This document shows positions 42,872 to 51,732 of a stretch of DNA of 64,000 nucleotides, in pieces (position 1 is the stretch's first letter; the number at the start of each line of letters is the position of its first letter). Both the position numbers and the translations under genes were made by a program. The notes below the pieces were generated by a model that was not told the origin of the DNA, searched no databases, and saw only the letters and a program-made list of their open reading frames with translations. The stretch is from CAIUGU01 sp963819685 (lineage in GTDB: Bacteria > Pseudomonadota > Gammaproteobacteria > Steroidobacterales > Steroidobacteraceae): NCBI GenBank assembly GCA_963819685.1, contig CAWFXI010000003.1:434001-498000 (forward strand), given 5' to 3'.

Positions 42872-45800
42872 CTAGCAATAAGCAGAGAATTGCTTGCGCC
42901 GACACAGCACGATCATCAGCAGCGCGAACAGGAACGGAACTTCAATCTTGCCGCCGCCACCACCGGTGGCCGACGGAGGCGTCGGCGCTGGAGTCGGAGT
43001 TGGAGAGGGTGTACTCCCAACCGGCGCGGTTACGCTGATCTCTATCGAGCCAGTATTGTTGGAAGCATTGGTGTCGTTAGGCGATATCAACTTGTAGGTT
43101 GCCATGGTATTGCCTGCAGCATTCGCCTTGAGCTGTAAGGTGATGTTTCGGGCCACTCCGCCTTCGACCGTGCCCAGGCTGCATTGCGCTCGATTAGCAA
43201 GTACGAACGCACAGGAGCCATCGCCGGAAATAGCTACATTCTCCAACCTGGCTACAAGGTCATTAGCAATATCCAGTTCAATTGTGGCTTCGTCTATTGA
43301 CCTCGACGCCACGACTGTCAGTGTCGGAGGCGAAAATACCTGGCCTGGCTGCGCAGAAGCACTGGCACCAGATGCCTGAATAGACGCATCACCCTGTCGG
43401 TCGGCGAAAGTGATAAAGCTGACTTCGTCATTACTATAGGCGTGGTCAGATTGCGTATGTGCCCCAGCTCTGACGGTTAACTGCATACGACGTTTAGCGC
43501 GCATGTTAAGTGTTACAAGCGTGCTGCTGTAGGGCTGCAGGACTATCCCGTCACAACGGAAGTAATCGTCGTGGCTGGTGTCGCAAAAGGAGAATGGAGC
43601 GTCGTACGAAACGAGTTCCGCATACGTATCCCAATTGGCGGTAAAGTACACGCTAGCCGCGTTCCTGTTCTGCTTGATTCTGAACTGCAGGGTGAAGATT
43701 TCGCCCACTGTGACGCTCGCAGGTGGCGAAGGGAGTTCAATTGCGGTATCAATATAGGGAAATACCTCAGTATTGAAGGAAACGGAGTTGTTTCCAGTAA
43801 AACCGTCATTGCTTGCTGCGACAGACACTGTTCCCGAGAACAGACCTGTCTGTGGTGATTCTAAAGTGAGCAAGAGATTGCCGCGATAACCGGCGGCAAC
43901 AGAAGCAGCAACGCAGGTTACGCTGCGGTCTGAGATCTGGCAGGAAGCCCCTCCAAGCGAAGCGGCATGCACTGTAAATGGAGGGGGTACCGTTGCCGTG
44001 AAGACAGCATTCTGCACAGCGCTCAAGCCGATAGAGGCGACCGGAATGGTTGCTATAAATGGCGAAGCGTCGTAGCCCCATGCATAGGTGGGCCCTGCTA
44101 TCTCAATATCACGTTGTCGGCGAACATCAATTTCCGTGTAAGTCGAATTGTTTCCGGTCAGATCATCGACACCATTGTCGTCAACCTGAGTGAAAACATA
44201 GAGGGACGATCCAACCTCGGTCCCGCGGGCTGTGATCGATAGCGTTCCCGATTGGCCAGCGGGGAGGGTACCGATCTGACACAGATACCCAAGGTTGTCC
44301 CGCGTGCAGGTCCCTTGTGAAGGGACAACCGATTGCAGCGCTATGCCAAAGCCTTCTCCGACTCGGAGTGCCAGGCCAGTCACAGCCTGCGTCCCGACGG
44401 AACTGAGCACAGCAGTTGTTGTGAATGAGTTTCCAAGCAGAATTGGCGGGATGGTTGGCTGCGTTGTAAGCGCCACATCCACGGTCGGCGATAGAAAAAC
44501 GCTCACGCGGGCACGGTTGTTCCAGGTGATGCTTTCATTGTCAGCACTGAAACCGGCGTCAACCGCCATATTCTCTGCCCTGGCGGCTTTTGCCCGGATG
44601 CGAATTGAGAATGTCGAGTTGGGAGAAAGCGAGCCTAGTACGCAGTTTGCCGTGTTTACAATAATCGAGCAGGTTCCCACCTCGCTCGTTATTGACTCAA
44701 TCGACATGGACGTGGAAGTGAAGCCGATGGTTGCCTGAGCGTTTCTCACAGGTTCCATACCCTTGGTCTGGACTGTCATCTCGAAATCCATGGGAATTCG
44801 GGTAGCACCACTGTATTCAGTGGCGTTGAACTGAATGCTTCCATCGGTGGTGTCAGCAATCGTATATAAAATATTCTGGGTATTGTTCGCCGCGTATCGA
44901 TCATTGTCAGAAGTCACGCTTAGCGAGCCGCTATAAGAACCAACTAGATGCCCGCCCAACTCTAGATTGATCTGTCGGGATTCTCCTGGCTGCACGGTAC
45001 CCAACTGGCAGGTAAGCGTGCTGTTGATGACCGAACAGAAAAAGGCGGGCGTTAAGTTACGAACCAACCATACACTTGCGGGCAGGGTGGTCTGGATCCG
45101 CACGTTTCTTGCGGCTAGCGTCCCTGTTCCAGTGACTTCGATTGTCAAAGGAAAGGGCTGATCAACGATGCCTTGGGCAGTGCCCGGAGAATTGGTGATC
45201 GAGACATCTGCAAAGCTCGTCGCAGGAGCTATACAGTGCGCCGCGGAAATCTCGGGTTCCATCTCGGCGACGCTGCAAGTCGAGAATTGCGAACTTCCGT
45301 TCAGTATCGGCGCCATGAGGTAGTTCTGGGTCGTTGCAGCGCATGCCCCGGAAGCACCATCGTGCGGTGCGCCGAAATTGTGGCCCAGTTCATGGGCCAT
45401 GACTAAGGCGGAAGTTGTGACATCGCCATTTTTCGCCTCACTTAGCGAGACCCCGAAACGCGGATCGCACAGCGAACCCCGATACGCGATTCCAGCCGTA
45501 TTGCCATCCAAGTCAGTCCCTGTCAAAAGATGGGCCAGACCTCGCGACCGTATTGCAGGAGTGGTATCCCGATAGCCAGCGAGTTGTTCGAGTAAAGTGG
45601 AAGGGACGGTAGTGTTGAAAGGATCCGCAGATCCAGAGATGGGTTGCAGTTCCGTAGCGATGACAGTAATCCCAACCTGCTCGCTGAAAATCTCGTCAAC
45701 CAAGTTGAGCCGCGCGAGCATCGCTCCTTGGGGGTCTGCCGCATTGGCGTTGACGAACTCGTTGTCGCCGATAAGGGCAATCTCGATTTGTCCGCGGAGA

Positions 45801-46405
45801 TCCGTTGCCGCCAAGCTCACCTGCAGTTCCTCGACGAGCGCTTTATAGGACAATCCCACCGAACTGGAGCTGGTCTTGTTGCTCTCGGGTTCCACGACTG
45901 TGCAGTAGCCCTGCCCCGCAATTGAATTCGTATCGGACGACCTGTATATGAACGAATCCGTCGGATTTGATGGGATGACTGATGTGAGGGCGTGTTTGAC
46001 GGTGCTGGCTGGGGCAATGGTGAAGAGGTCTTTCCCATCCCAGATGGCACCGTAGTCACCAGTAGGGGTGCGAGTAATGCGTGCCCAGGAAGCCGGTATA
46101 CCAGCGACCTTGCCGCGAAGCATAAGATAGCCAGCTAGCGCCTTGCGCTGCCTAGCTGGCAGATTGGACAGAAGTTTGTTGTGGGACTCCAGTTCCAGTT
46201 CGAAACGTCGGCCGTAGGCAGTGAATGCAAGCATGAACGGCGCTCGGGGCGCCGAGTTTTCTGGATTCTGTGGGGAAATAACCCTTTGCAGCGCAATCTT
46301 TTCCGCATACACAATGCGAAAGTCCTCTGCCTGCGCCATCCCCTCAAGCGGGCACCACAGCATCCCGGCCACCAAGACGGCCCGAGCAATTCTTCGTATC
46401 CCCAC
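42872..46405 (-). CDS. large secreted M12B-like metalloprotease with beta-domains and GlyGly-CTERM-like tail
   Basis: 1177 residues. A signal peptide ends near EGMAQA. The zinc-protease domain has HELGHNFGAPHDG (H338, H342, H348), the reprolysin/adamalysin signature HExxHNxGxxHD. After about residue 400 come six or seven repeated Ig-like modules of the CARDB/DUF11 sort (ITNSPGTAQGIVDQPFPLTIEVTG, LSPNSTFSIRIRAKA). A Pro/Thr spacer leads to GGGGGKIEVPFLFALLMIVLCRRKQ, which resembles a GlyGly-CTERM sorting tail cleaved by rhombosortase. It appears more AT-rich than its neighbours, suggesting transfer. Likely exported by type II secretion and surface-attached. Confidence 0.85.
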   Translation of the reverse strand: MGIRRIARAVLVAGMLWCPLEGMAQAEDFRIVYAEKIALQRVISPQNPENSAPRAPFMLAFTAYGRRFELELESHNKLLSNLPARQRKALAGYLMLRGKVAGIPASWARITRTPTGDYGAIWDGKDLFTIAPASTVKHALTSVIPSNPTDSFIYRSSDTNSIAGQGYCTVVEPESNKTSSSSVGLSYKALVEELQVSLAATDLRGQIEIALIGDNEFVNANAADPQGAMLARLNLVDEIFSEQVGITVIATELQPISGSADPFNTTVPSTLLEQLAGYRDTTPAIRSRGLAHLLTGTDLDGNTAGIAYRGSLCDPRFGVSLSEAKNGDVTTSALVMAHELGHNFGAPHDGASGACAATTQNYLMAPILNGSSQFSTCSVAEMEPEISAAHCIAPATSFADVSITNSPGTAQGIVDQPFPLTIEVTGTGTLAARNVRIQTTLPASVWLVRNLTPAFFCSVINSTLTCQLGTVQPGESRQINLELGGHLVGSYSGSLSVTSDNDRYAANNTQNILYTIADTTDGSIQFNATEYSGATRIPMDFEMTVQTKGMEPVRNAQATIGFTSTSMSIESITSEVGTCSIIVNTANCVLGSLSPNSTFSIRIRAKAARAENMAVDAGFSADNESITWNNRARVSVFLSPTVDVALTTQPTIPPILLGNSFTTTAVLSSVGTQAVTGLALRVGEGFGIALQSVVPSQGTCTRDNLGYLCQIGTLPAGQSGTLSITARGTEVGSSLYVFTQVDDNGVDDLTGNNSTYTEIDVRRQRDIEIAGPTYAWGYDASPFIATIPVASIGLSAVQNAVFTATVPPPFTVHAASLGGASCQISDRSVTCVAASVAAGYRGNLLLTLESPQTGLFSGTVSVAASNDGFTGNNSVSFNTEVFPYIDTAIELPSPPASVTVGEIFTLQFRIKQNRNAASVYFTANWDTYAELVSYDAPFSFCDTSHDDYFRCDGIVLQPYSSTLVTLNMRAKRRMQLTVRAGAHTQSDHAYSNDEVSFITFADRQGDASIQASGASASAQPGQVFSPPTLTVVASRSIDEATIELDIANDLVARLENVAISGDGSCAFVLANRAQCSLGTVEGGVARNITLQLKANAAGNTMATYKLISPNDTNASNNTGSIEISVTAPVGSTPSPTPTPAPTPPSATGGGGGKIEVPFLFALLMIVLCRRKQFSAYC

Positions 46406-46522
46406 AGTCCCACCCCGCCATCAATGGCAGTTGTTTTTCTTGCGCCTCGACTATGCCATCGAGCGGGGGGAATTGTCCTGCGGTTCTGACTTAATGGGGT
46501 TGATATTTTAGTAAGTCAGGGC

Positions 46523-47287
46523 TTAGCTGAACTTCGAAAAATCCGGCGGGCGCTTCTGGAAGAAGGCCTGAAATGCCTCGACGGCCTCGGGGCTGCGGAC
46601 GCGTTGGGCGAAGACAGAACTTTCGGCGGCTATGGCGTCCTTGATCGCCTGGCGTCCGGCCTGCGTCAGCAACTTCTTGGTATCACGGACGGCACCGGGA
46701 GGCAGGGTATTGAAGCGCTCGGCCATCCGGCGGGCGTGGCGCAGCACTTCATCAGGCGGCAGCACGGCATTGGCGATACCGCATTCGACAGCTTCGGCGC
46801 CCGTGAACGGATCGCCCAGCAGCAGTTTCTCGGCTGCTCTTGCCCGGCCCATCAACTGTGGAACGATCAGGCTCGATGCGAATTCGGCCACTAATCCCAA
46901 GCTCGTGAACGGCATGGCGAGGCGGGCTTCATCGGAGACATAGACCAGGTCGCAATGCAGCAGCATGGTCGTGCCAATGCCGATGGCTGCTCCGGTCACG
47001 GCGGCGACCACGGGCTTTTCGCAGTCGAGTAACGCGTGCATGAACGCCAGGATAGGGGAGTCCGCGCCGAGCGGCGGGCGGCTCATGAAATCTTCCAGAT
47101 CGTTCCCCGACGTGAAGATGCCGGGTTGGCCTGTCAACAGGATGGCGCGGACAGCGGGGTCTGCATCGGCTGTGCGCAGGCCCGACGCGAGATCCTGATA
47201 CATCGCGAGGTTCAGCGCGTTCTTCTTTTCGGCGCGCGCCATTTCAAGCGTGGCGACCCCATTGATCACGGCCATCCTGATGCTCAT
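46523..47287 (-). CDS. enoyl-CoA hydratase/isomerase family protein
   Basis: 254-residue crotonase-fold protein. The oxyanion-hole segments are PGIFTSGNDLEDFM and VTGAAIGIGTTMLLHCDLVYVS; EARLAMPFTSLGLVAEFASSLIVPQLMGRARAAEKLLLG follows. A Glu at LVAEFASS in place of the hydratase glycine-rich motif suggests an isomerase or a non-beta-oxidation role, resembling delta3,delta2-enoyl-CoA isomerases. It acts on CoA thioesters in the cytoplasm, probably in fatty or aromatic acid breakdown. Stands alone on the minus strand. Confidence 0.86.
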   Translation of the reverse strand: MSIRMAVINGVATLEMARAEKKNALNLAMYQDLASGLRTADADPAVRAILLTGQPGIFTSGNDLEDFMSRPPLGADSPILAFMHALLDCEKPVVAAVTGAAIGIGTTMLLHCDLVYVSDEARLAMPFTSLGLVAEFASSLIVPQLMGRARAAEKLLLGDPFTGAEAVECGIANAVLPPDEVLRHARRMAERFNTLPPGAVRDTKKLLTQAGRQAIKDAIAAESSVFAQRVRSPEAVEAFQAFFQKRPPDFSKFS

Positions 47288-47333
47288 CGTCGTACCCCCG
47301 ATTTAGATGCCGCAAGTATAGACAGGCGACAGC

Positions 47334-47360
47334 ATAAAAAAGGGCCGGCAAGCCGGCCCT
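47334..47360 (-). terminator. terminator after the EF-hand gene
   Basis: Perfect nine-base arms (47341-47349 with 47352-47360), two-base loop. A run of A on the plus strand to its left becomes U on the minus transcript, as expected for a terminator of the gene at 47393-47905. Confidence 0.85.
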
Positions 47361-47392
47361 GGAGGGGGGAATCCGTAGATAGATAGCTTGGA

Positions 47393-47905
47393 TCAGGCGC
47401 CGTTCGGAGTGGGGGGCGGACCACCAGGATGCGGCCCAGGTCCACGGTGATCGCCAGGGCCCATTCGTCCGCCTCGCTCACCAAAGTTCTGTCTGCCCGC
47501 TTTCATCTCCGCCTCGCTCAGTTTGCCGTCGCCGTCGGTATCCAGCTTCTTGAAGCGCTCGGCCTCCGCCTTCTCGCGCCCGGCATTCAGTTCCTGTTGC
47601 GTCAAGCCGCCGTCACCATTGGTGTCGAGCTTCTTGAAGCGTTCCTCCGCGCGCGCCTGCATGCGCTGCTGTGCCGCGGCTCGCAGCTCCTCGCGGTTCA
47701 ACAGGCCGTTGTGGTCCTTGTCCATCGCGTTGAACTGCTCGATCGTCAGGTCGCCGCGCCGCGCCTGCATTTCTGCGAAGTCGAGCGCGCCATCCTTGTT
47801 GGTATCTGCCGGCCCACGTTGTTCTGCGGCAATCGCCACTGTGCCGAGTGCCAGCAATGCCGTGGCCCCGGCGGCAAGGGAAAATTTCTGCAAAATCGTC
47901 GTCAT
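47393..47905 (-). CDS. exported EF-hand calcium-binding protein (four loops)
   Basis: 170 residues from ATG 47905, which has AGGAGG eight bases upstream and starts a signal peptide (LQKFSLAAGATALLALGTVAIAA). Four EF-hand loops follow: DTNKDGALDFAE, DKDHNGLLNREE, DTNGDGGLTQQE and DTDGDGKLSEAE, each with acidic residues at loop positions 1, 3, 5 and 12. The C-terminus is Gly/Pro-rich (GPGPHPGGPPP). It is expected to bind calcium in the periplasm; partner unknown. Confidence 0.9.
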   Translation of the reverse strand: MTTILQKFSLAAGATALLALGTVAIAAEQRGPADTNKDGALDFAEMQARRGDLTIEQFNAMDKDHNGLLNREELRAAAQQRMQARAEERFKKLDTNGDGGLTQQELNAGREKAEAERFKKLDTDGDGKLSEAEMKAGRQNFGERGGRMGPGDHRGPGPHPGGPPPTPNGA

Positions 47906-48097
47906 GATGTGCCTCCTGAAGGGCATCCGGATTCCATTGGTTACGGAACAGGTAACGCTTCAATAGACCCTAGCGTTGACGCTTTGCTCCGGGGATTCAA
48001 GTCAAGGAGTGCAAAGCTTTTGCTGCAATTCGTTACAGTTACGGCAGTTCATGCGGGTTTCCCATAAACTTGGGTCAAACTTGAGCAGGACTTTCGA

Positions 48098-49006
48098 GTG
48101 CAATCGATTGATCGCCGTACTTTTCTTCAGCTCGCTGCGGGCGCGGCAGTGCTGCGTCCACTGCCAGTGACTGCTCTGGAGCCCCAGATGATCACCAGAA
48201 TGATCCCCGCCACGGGTGAGGCCATTCCGGTCATCGGCATGGGTACCTGGCAAACCTTCGATGTGGGTTCCGATGCAGCCGAACGTGCGCCGTTGCGCGA
48301 TGTCCTCGGCACCTTTGCGAGCCTGGGAGGCCGGCTGGTGGATTCGTCGCCCATGTACGGGAAGTCAGAGTCCGTCGTCGGGGATCTGACGGATGAATTG
48401 CATCTGCGCGAACAGCTGTTCGTCGCGACGAAGGTCTGGACGAGCGGCAAGGAGCAGGGCATCCGGCAAATGGAAACGTCCATGAGCCGACTGAAGGTGA
48501 AGACGCTTGATCTGATGCAGGTCCACAACCTGGTTGATGTCGACAGGCATCTTGCCACGCTACAGGAGTGGAAGCGTATGGGCCGGGTGAGGTACGTGGG
48601 CGTCACGCACTACACTGCCAGTGCGCACGACGATGTCGCCAAAGTGCTGAGGTCGCGTCCGGTTGATTTCGTCCAGATCAACTACTCCGTCGGCGAACGC
48701 GAGGCGGAGAGCGGCTTGTTGGCCCTCGCGAAGGATAAAGGGATTGCCGTGATCGCGAATCGACCCTTTGCCGGCGGGAACCTGTTGCAGCGGTTGCGAA
48801 ACCAGCCCCTGCCACCGTGGGCTGCCGAGATCGACTGCGACAGCTGGGCGCAGCTGCTGCTCAAGTTCGTCGTCTCACATCCCGCTGTCACGTGCGCCAT
48901 TCCGGCGACGTCGCGCGTGAGTCATCTCAAGGACAACATGCGCGCGGGTCTCGGACGCTTGCCTGACGAGGCGCTGCGCGCCCGCATTGCTTCGGTGGCG
49001 GTGTGA
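48098..49006 (+). CDS. exported aldo/keto reductase
   Basis: 302 residues, GTG start at 48098. A Tat-type signal (DRRTFLQLAAGAAVLRPLP) precedes an aldo/keto reductase barrel. The catalytic tetrad is visible as D and Y in VDSSPMYGKSE, K in FVATKVW, and H in VGVTHYTASAHD. NADPH-linked in the family; an exported member raises the question of cofactor supply, though Tat export can carry bound cofactor. DUF3617 starts from the opposite side at its end (49007), the genes converging with no gap. Confidence 0.85.
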   Translation: MQSIDRRTFLQLAAGAAVLRPLPVTALEPQMITRMIPATGEAIPVIGMGTWQTFDVGSDAAERAPLRDVLGTFASLGGRLVDSSPMYGKSESVVGDLTDELHLREQLFVATKVWTSGKEQGIRQMETSMSRLKVKTLDLMQVHNLVDVDRHLATLQEWKRMGRVRYVGVTHYTASAHDDVAKVLRSRPVDFVQINYSVGEREAESGLLALAKDKGIAVIANRPFAGGNLLQRLRNQPLPPWAAEIDCDSWAQLLLKFVVSHPAVTCAIPATSRVSHLKDNMRAGLGRLPDEALRARIASVAV

Positions 49007-49540
49007 TTACTCGCGATCGTCGGCCTCATCGCCGCAATCCGCGCTCAGCCACTTGCCCTTCATCTTCGACTTGATGACCACAGGCGAAGCATTCTCGCCC
49101 ACCGTCAACTCCAGGTCGCCTGTCATGGTTTCGGGGGTCGGCGTATTGACCTTGAAGAAACCGGAGCCCTTGCGCTCGCCGGTACAGACGAGGCGGAATT
49201 CTTTCTGGGTACGGGAATTGGTCGTGATCGTACGTTTGCACCCTTCGAGATCGTCGGTGTTGAAGGGCTCTTCAAGGTCCTTTTGCGTCAGGCATTCCTG
49301 AGTGGTGTCGCGCAGAGGTCCCTTGCCTGCTTGCGCCTGCAACACTGCCTGCATGGCCGTTTGTTGCTCGGGCGTCATCTTGTCGAGGACCGACTTGGGC
49401 AGGGTGGGGACTCCGGACATCTGCGTCTCGGTGGTGATCTCCCACAGTCCCAGCTTCACGTTGAGCTGCTCGGCGGAATCGCCCATGAGAGGTAGCAGTA
49501 TCAACACTGCCGTCGCGCAGCCGTAGAACTTCTTGCTCAT
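49007..49540 (-). CDS. DUF3617 exported protein
   Basis: 177 residues from ATG 49540 behind GAAGGAGTGCCACC, with a signal peptide (FYGCATAVLILLPLMGDSAE). The mature protein carries LGLWEITTETQMSG and CLTQKDLEEPF, and DLEGCKRTI further in, with paired Cys and a beta-rich core ending SADCGD. This is the DUF3617 pattern; role unknown. Adjacent AKR gene converges. No obvious operon partner. Confidence 0.88.
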   Translation of the reverse strand: MSKKFYGCATAVLILLPLMGDSAEQLNVKLGLWEITTETQMSGVPTLPKSVLDKMTPEQQTAMQAVLQAQAGKGPLRDTTQECLTQKDLEEPFNTDDLEGCKRTITTNSRTQKEFRLVCTGERKGSGFFKVNTPTPETMTGDLELTVGENASPVVIKSKMKGKWLSADCGDEADDRE

Positions 49541-49685
49541 GGTGGCACTCCTTCGGGGAAAGCGGATCCGGGCAGCCATCATTCCACACGGCCCGTAGCT
49601 GCGCCAGCCAGTGCATACTGCGCGTAAAATTTACGCATGACAGCACCACCTGAATGCATTTTCCGTTGCGACACGGTAGGGACCC

Positions 49686-50807
49686 ATGACTGCTACAGAC
49701 TGGATTGATGTCGGTGCCGAGACGGAGCTGGCACAGCGGCCGCTGCAAGCGTTAGCCATCGGCAATACGCCCATCGCACTGAGTTTCAAGGAGGGCCGGT
49801 TCGGTGCCGTATCCAACCGCTGCAACCATCTGGGCGGTCCGCTCGGGGAAGGACGACTCGATGGCGATTACATCGTCTGCCCCTGGCACTACTGGAAGTT
49901 CCATCGCATCAGTGGCCTCGGCGAACCGGGATACGAGAAGGATGCTGTGCCTGCCCACGAGGTCAAAGTGGAACAGGGCCGGGTGCTGGTGCACAAGGAG
50001 CCGTTTGCAAAACGCAGCCACCTGCCGCACCCGCCACATGAACTTGCCCGCGATCCCGTGCGGGCACCGGGGCCGGTGCGAGTGCTCGGCCTGTCCACCA
50101 CCAGCATGACTGCGGATCATCCCCGCTACAGCACGTCCGAAGATCTGCTCGAAGCGGCGCTCAGGCATGGCAGCAGCGCGTTGGCCTGCGACACTCGGTT
50201 GTTGCGCGTACGTGATCTCAGTTTCCGGGCGTGCGAAGGGTTCTATTCGAAGTCGGCAAGGGCGTGCACCTGGCCTTGTTCCATCACGACCATGGACGCC
50301 AATGACCAGATGGAACGCGTCTACGAGGGACTCGTTCACTGGGCCGATGTCATCGTCGTGGCCACGCCGATTCGCTGGGGAGCTGCCAGCAGCCTTTACT
50401 ACAAGATGATCGAGCGCCTGAACTGCGTGCAGAACCAGATCACGATCAGCAACAAGCGGCTGATGGCCAACAAGGTGGCCGGCTTCATCATCACGGGTGG
50501 CCAGGACGGTGTACAGGCCGTCGCCGGCCAGATGCTGGGATTCTTTGCGGAAGTGGGGTGCCAGTTTCCGTCTTTCCCGTACATTGCCCATACGCGCGGC
50601 TGGAGTGCGGAAGACATGGAGAACAACATGCGGTATGTGCAGAACTCAACGCTGCTGCACGAAGGCGCGACGGCGCTGGTGACGCGATGCATCGAAACCG
50701 CCCAGCTGTTGATTGGCGGCGCGCTCGGCGAACTGCCGCAGTCAAAGGGTGGGCGTAAAGGCAATCCGCTCGATAGCCATGCGACATCGCATCTGCACGC
50801 AAAATAA
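49686..50807 (+). CDS. Rieske ferredoxin fused to an FMN-reductase/flavodoxin-like domain
   Basis: 373 residues in two domains. Residues 1-106 are a Rieske domain with C46-x-H48 (CNHLGG) and C65-xx-H68 (CPWHYWKF). Residues about 128-345 are an NADPH-dependent FMN reductase-like flavodoxin fold: VRVLGLSTTSM, ARACTWPCSITTMDANDQMERVYEGL, WADVIVVATPIRWGAASSLYYKMIERLNCVQNQ, VAGFIITGGQDGVQAVAGQ. A cytoplasmic protein that could pass electrons from NAD(P)H through FMN to the [2Fe-2S] cluster in one chain. No oxygenase is adjacent, so the acceptor is unknown. Confidence 0.85.
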   Translation: MTATDWIDVGAETELAQRPLQALAIGNTPIALSFKEGRFGAVSNRCNHLGGPLGEGRLDGDYIVCPWHYWKFHRISGLGEPGYEKDAVPAHEVKVEQGRVLVHKEPFAKRSHLPHPPHELARDPVRAPGPVRVLGLSTTSMTADHPRYSTSEDLLEAALRHGSSALACDTRLLRVRDLSFRACEGFYSKSARACTWPCSITTMDANDQMERVYEGLVHWADVIVVATPIRWGAASSLYYKMIERLNCVQNQITISNKRLMANKVAGFIITGGQDGVQAVAGQMLGFFAEVGCQFPSFPYIAHTRGWSAEDMENNMRYVQNSTLLHEGATALVTRCIETAQLLIGGALGELPQSKGGRKGNPLDSHATSHLHAK

Positions 50808-50811
50808 GAAA

Positions 50812-50834
50812 GGCCCGGATTCATGATCCGGGCC
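50812..50834 (-). terminator. hairpin between convergent genes
   Basis: Perfect nine-base stem (50812-50820 with 50826-50834), five-base loop. A T-rich run follows only on the minus strand (TTTCTTATTTT), so it mainly terminates the gene at 50884. Confidence 0.75.
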
Positions 50835-50883
50835 CTGAGCTGCGGGATTGAGGGGGATTCGATTCAATGCCGCGAGTGCCCGG

Positions 50884-51516
50884 TTACGGTGCGTGTGCTC
50901 CGCCATTGACGGTGATGTCCTTCGTGAAGGTGCCAGTCGCCGGATCGAATGTAGCGGTGACGTTGCGAGTGGCCTCCCGGCCGTTTGGCCCCGTTGCAGT
51001 TGACGAGCGCGTATAGCCTGTCTCCGTGCGCTGGGTGATGATGCTGTTCGTCGCTTGAGCGCCGTTCGTACCGGTGATCACCACATCACGGGTCCGGGTG
51101 CCATTGTCGCGATCGTTGACGACTTCGGTACTGCGCGAAGCCGTCGAACCGTTTGCCCTCGTCACTGTCTGGTCGCGCGTGAAGCCATTCTCTGTTCGCT
51201 GGACGGTATCTTCCAGCGTGCGCTGGCCGCCATTCGGACCGGTATTGACCACCGTACGATTGCGAATTCCGGCTTCCGCGTCGCGCTCGACGCTGACGTC
51301 GCGGGTCGCCTGTTTGCCGTTGCGATTGGTCAGCGTGCTATGCGACTCCCGACCGTTCTCGGTGCGCTGACCTTCGGTATGGCGCGTCCACTGACCGGAT
51401 GGTCGGTCGCGTGGTGGCGCACGGCGTGCGGCCTCGGCGGCAGTCGCGTTCATCACCAGAACCAGCCCCAGTGCCGAGGCGGTTGCAATCTGCTTGAGGT
51501 TCAACTTGAGGATCAT
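50884..51516 (-). CDS. exported Thr/Asn/Gly-rich repetitive protein
   Basis: 210 residues with a signal peptide (LKQIATASALGLVLVMNATAAEA). The mature protein is built from about six repeats of roughly 25 residues, each with NG followed by a T-R-V/S/T stretch: NRNGKQATRDVSVE, GPNGGQRTLEDTV, RANGSTASRSTEV, GTNGAQATNSII, GPNGREATRNVTATF. Alternating polar and hydrophobic residues suggest beta-strands, possibly a beta-solenoid or surface fibre. I know of no assigned function. Basic overall from many Arg. Confidence 0.7.
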   Translation of the reverse strand: MILKLNLKQIATASALGLVLVMNATAAEAARRAPPRDRPSGQWTRHTEGQRTENGRESHSTLTNRNGKQATRDVSVERDAEAGIRNRTVVNTGPNGGQRTLEDTVQRTENGFTRDQTVTRANGSTASRSTEVVNDRDNGTRTRDVVITGTNGAQATNSIITQRTETGYTRSSTATGPNGREATRNVTATFDPATGTFTKDITVNGGAHAP

Positions 51517-51732
51517 GAGACCTGACTCCTGCTTTTGGTTCCGTATTCCAGTGCAATAAATCGTGTACTTGAGAGTAGGAACGCGGGACCGAGATCGGCG
51601 TTGACAAGAGGTCGGGCAGGTCCACCGTACCGTGTGTGCGCTGGGTCACACAGCGACAGGAAATGCGGCGAAGGACGTTAACCGAAACGACAGGGACGCC
51701 GCCGGGCTGGCTGTGTTAAAAACTTGTGGGTA

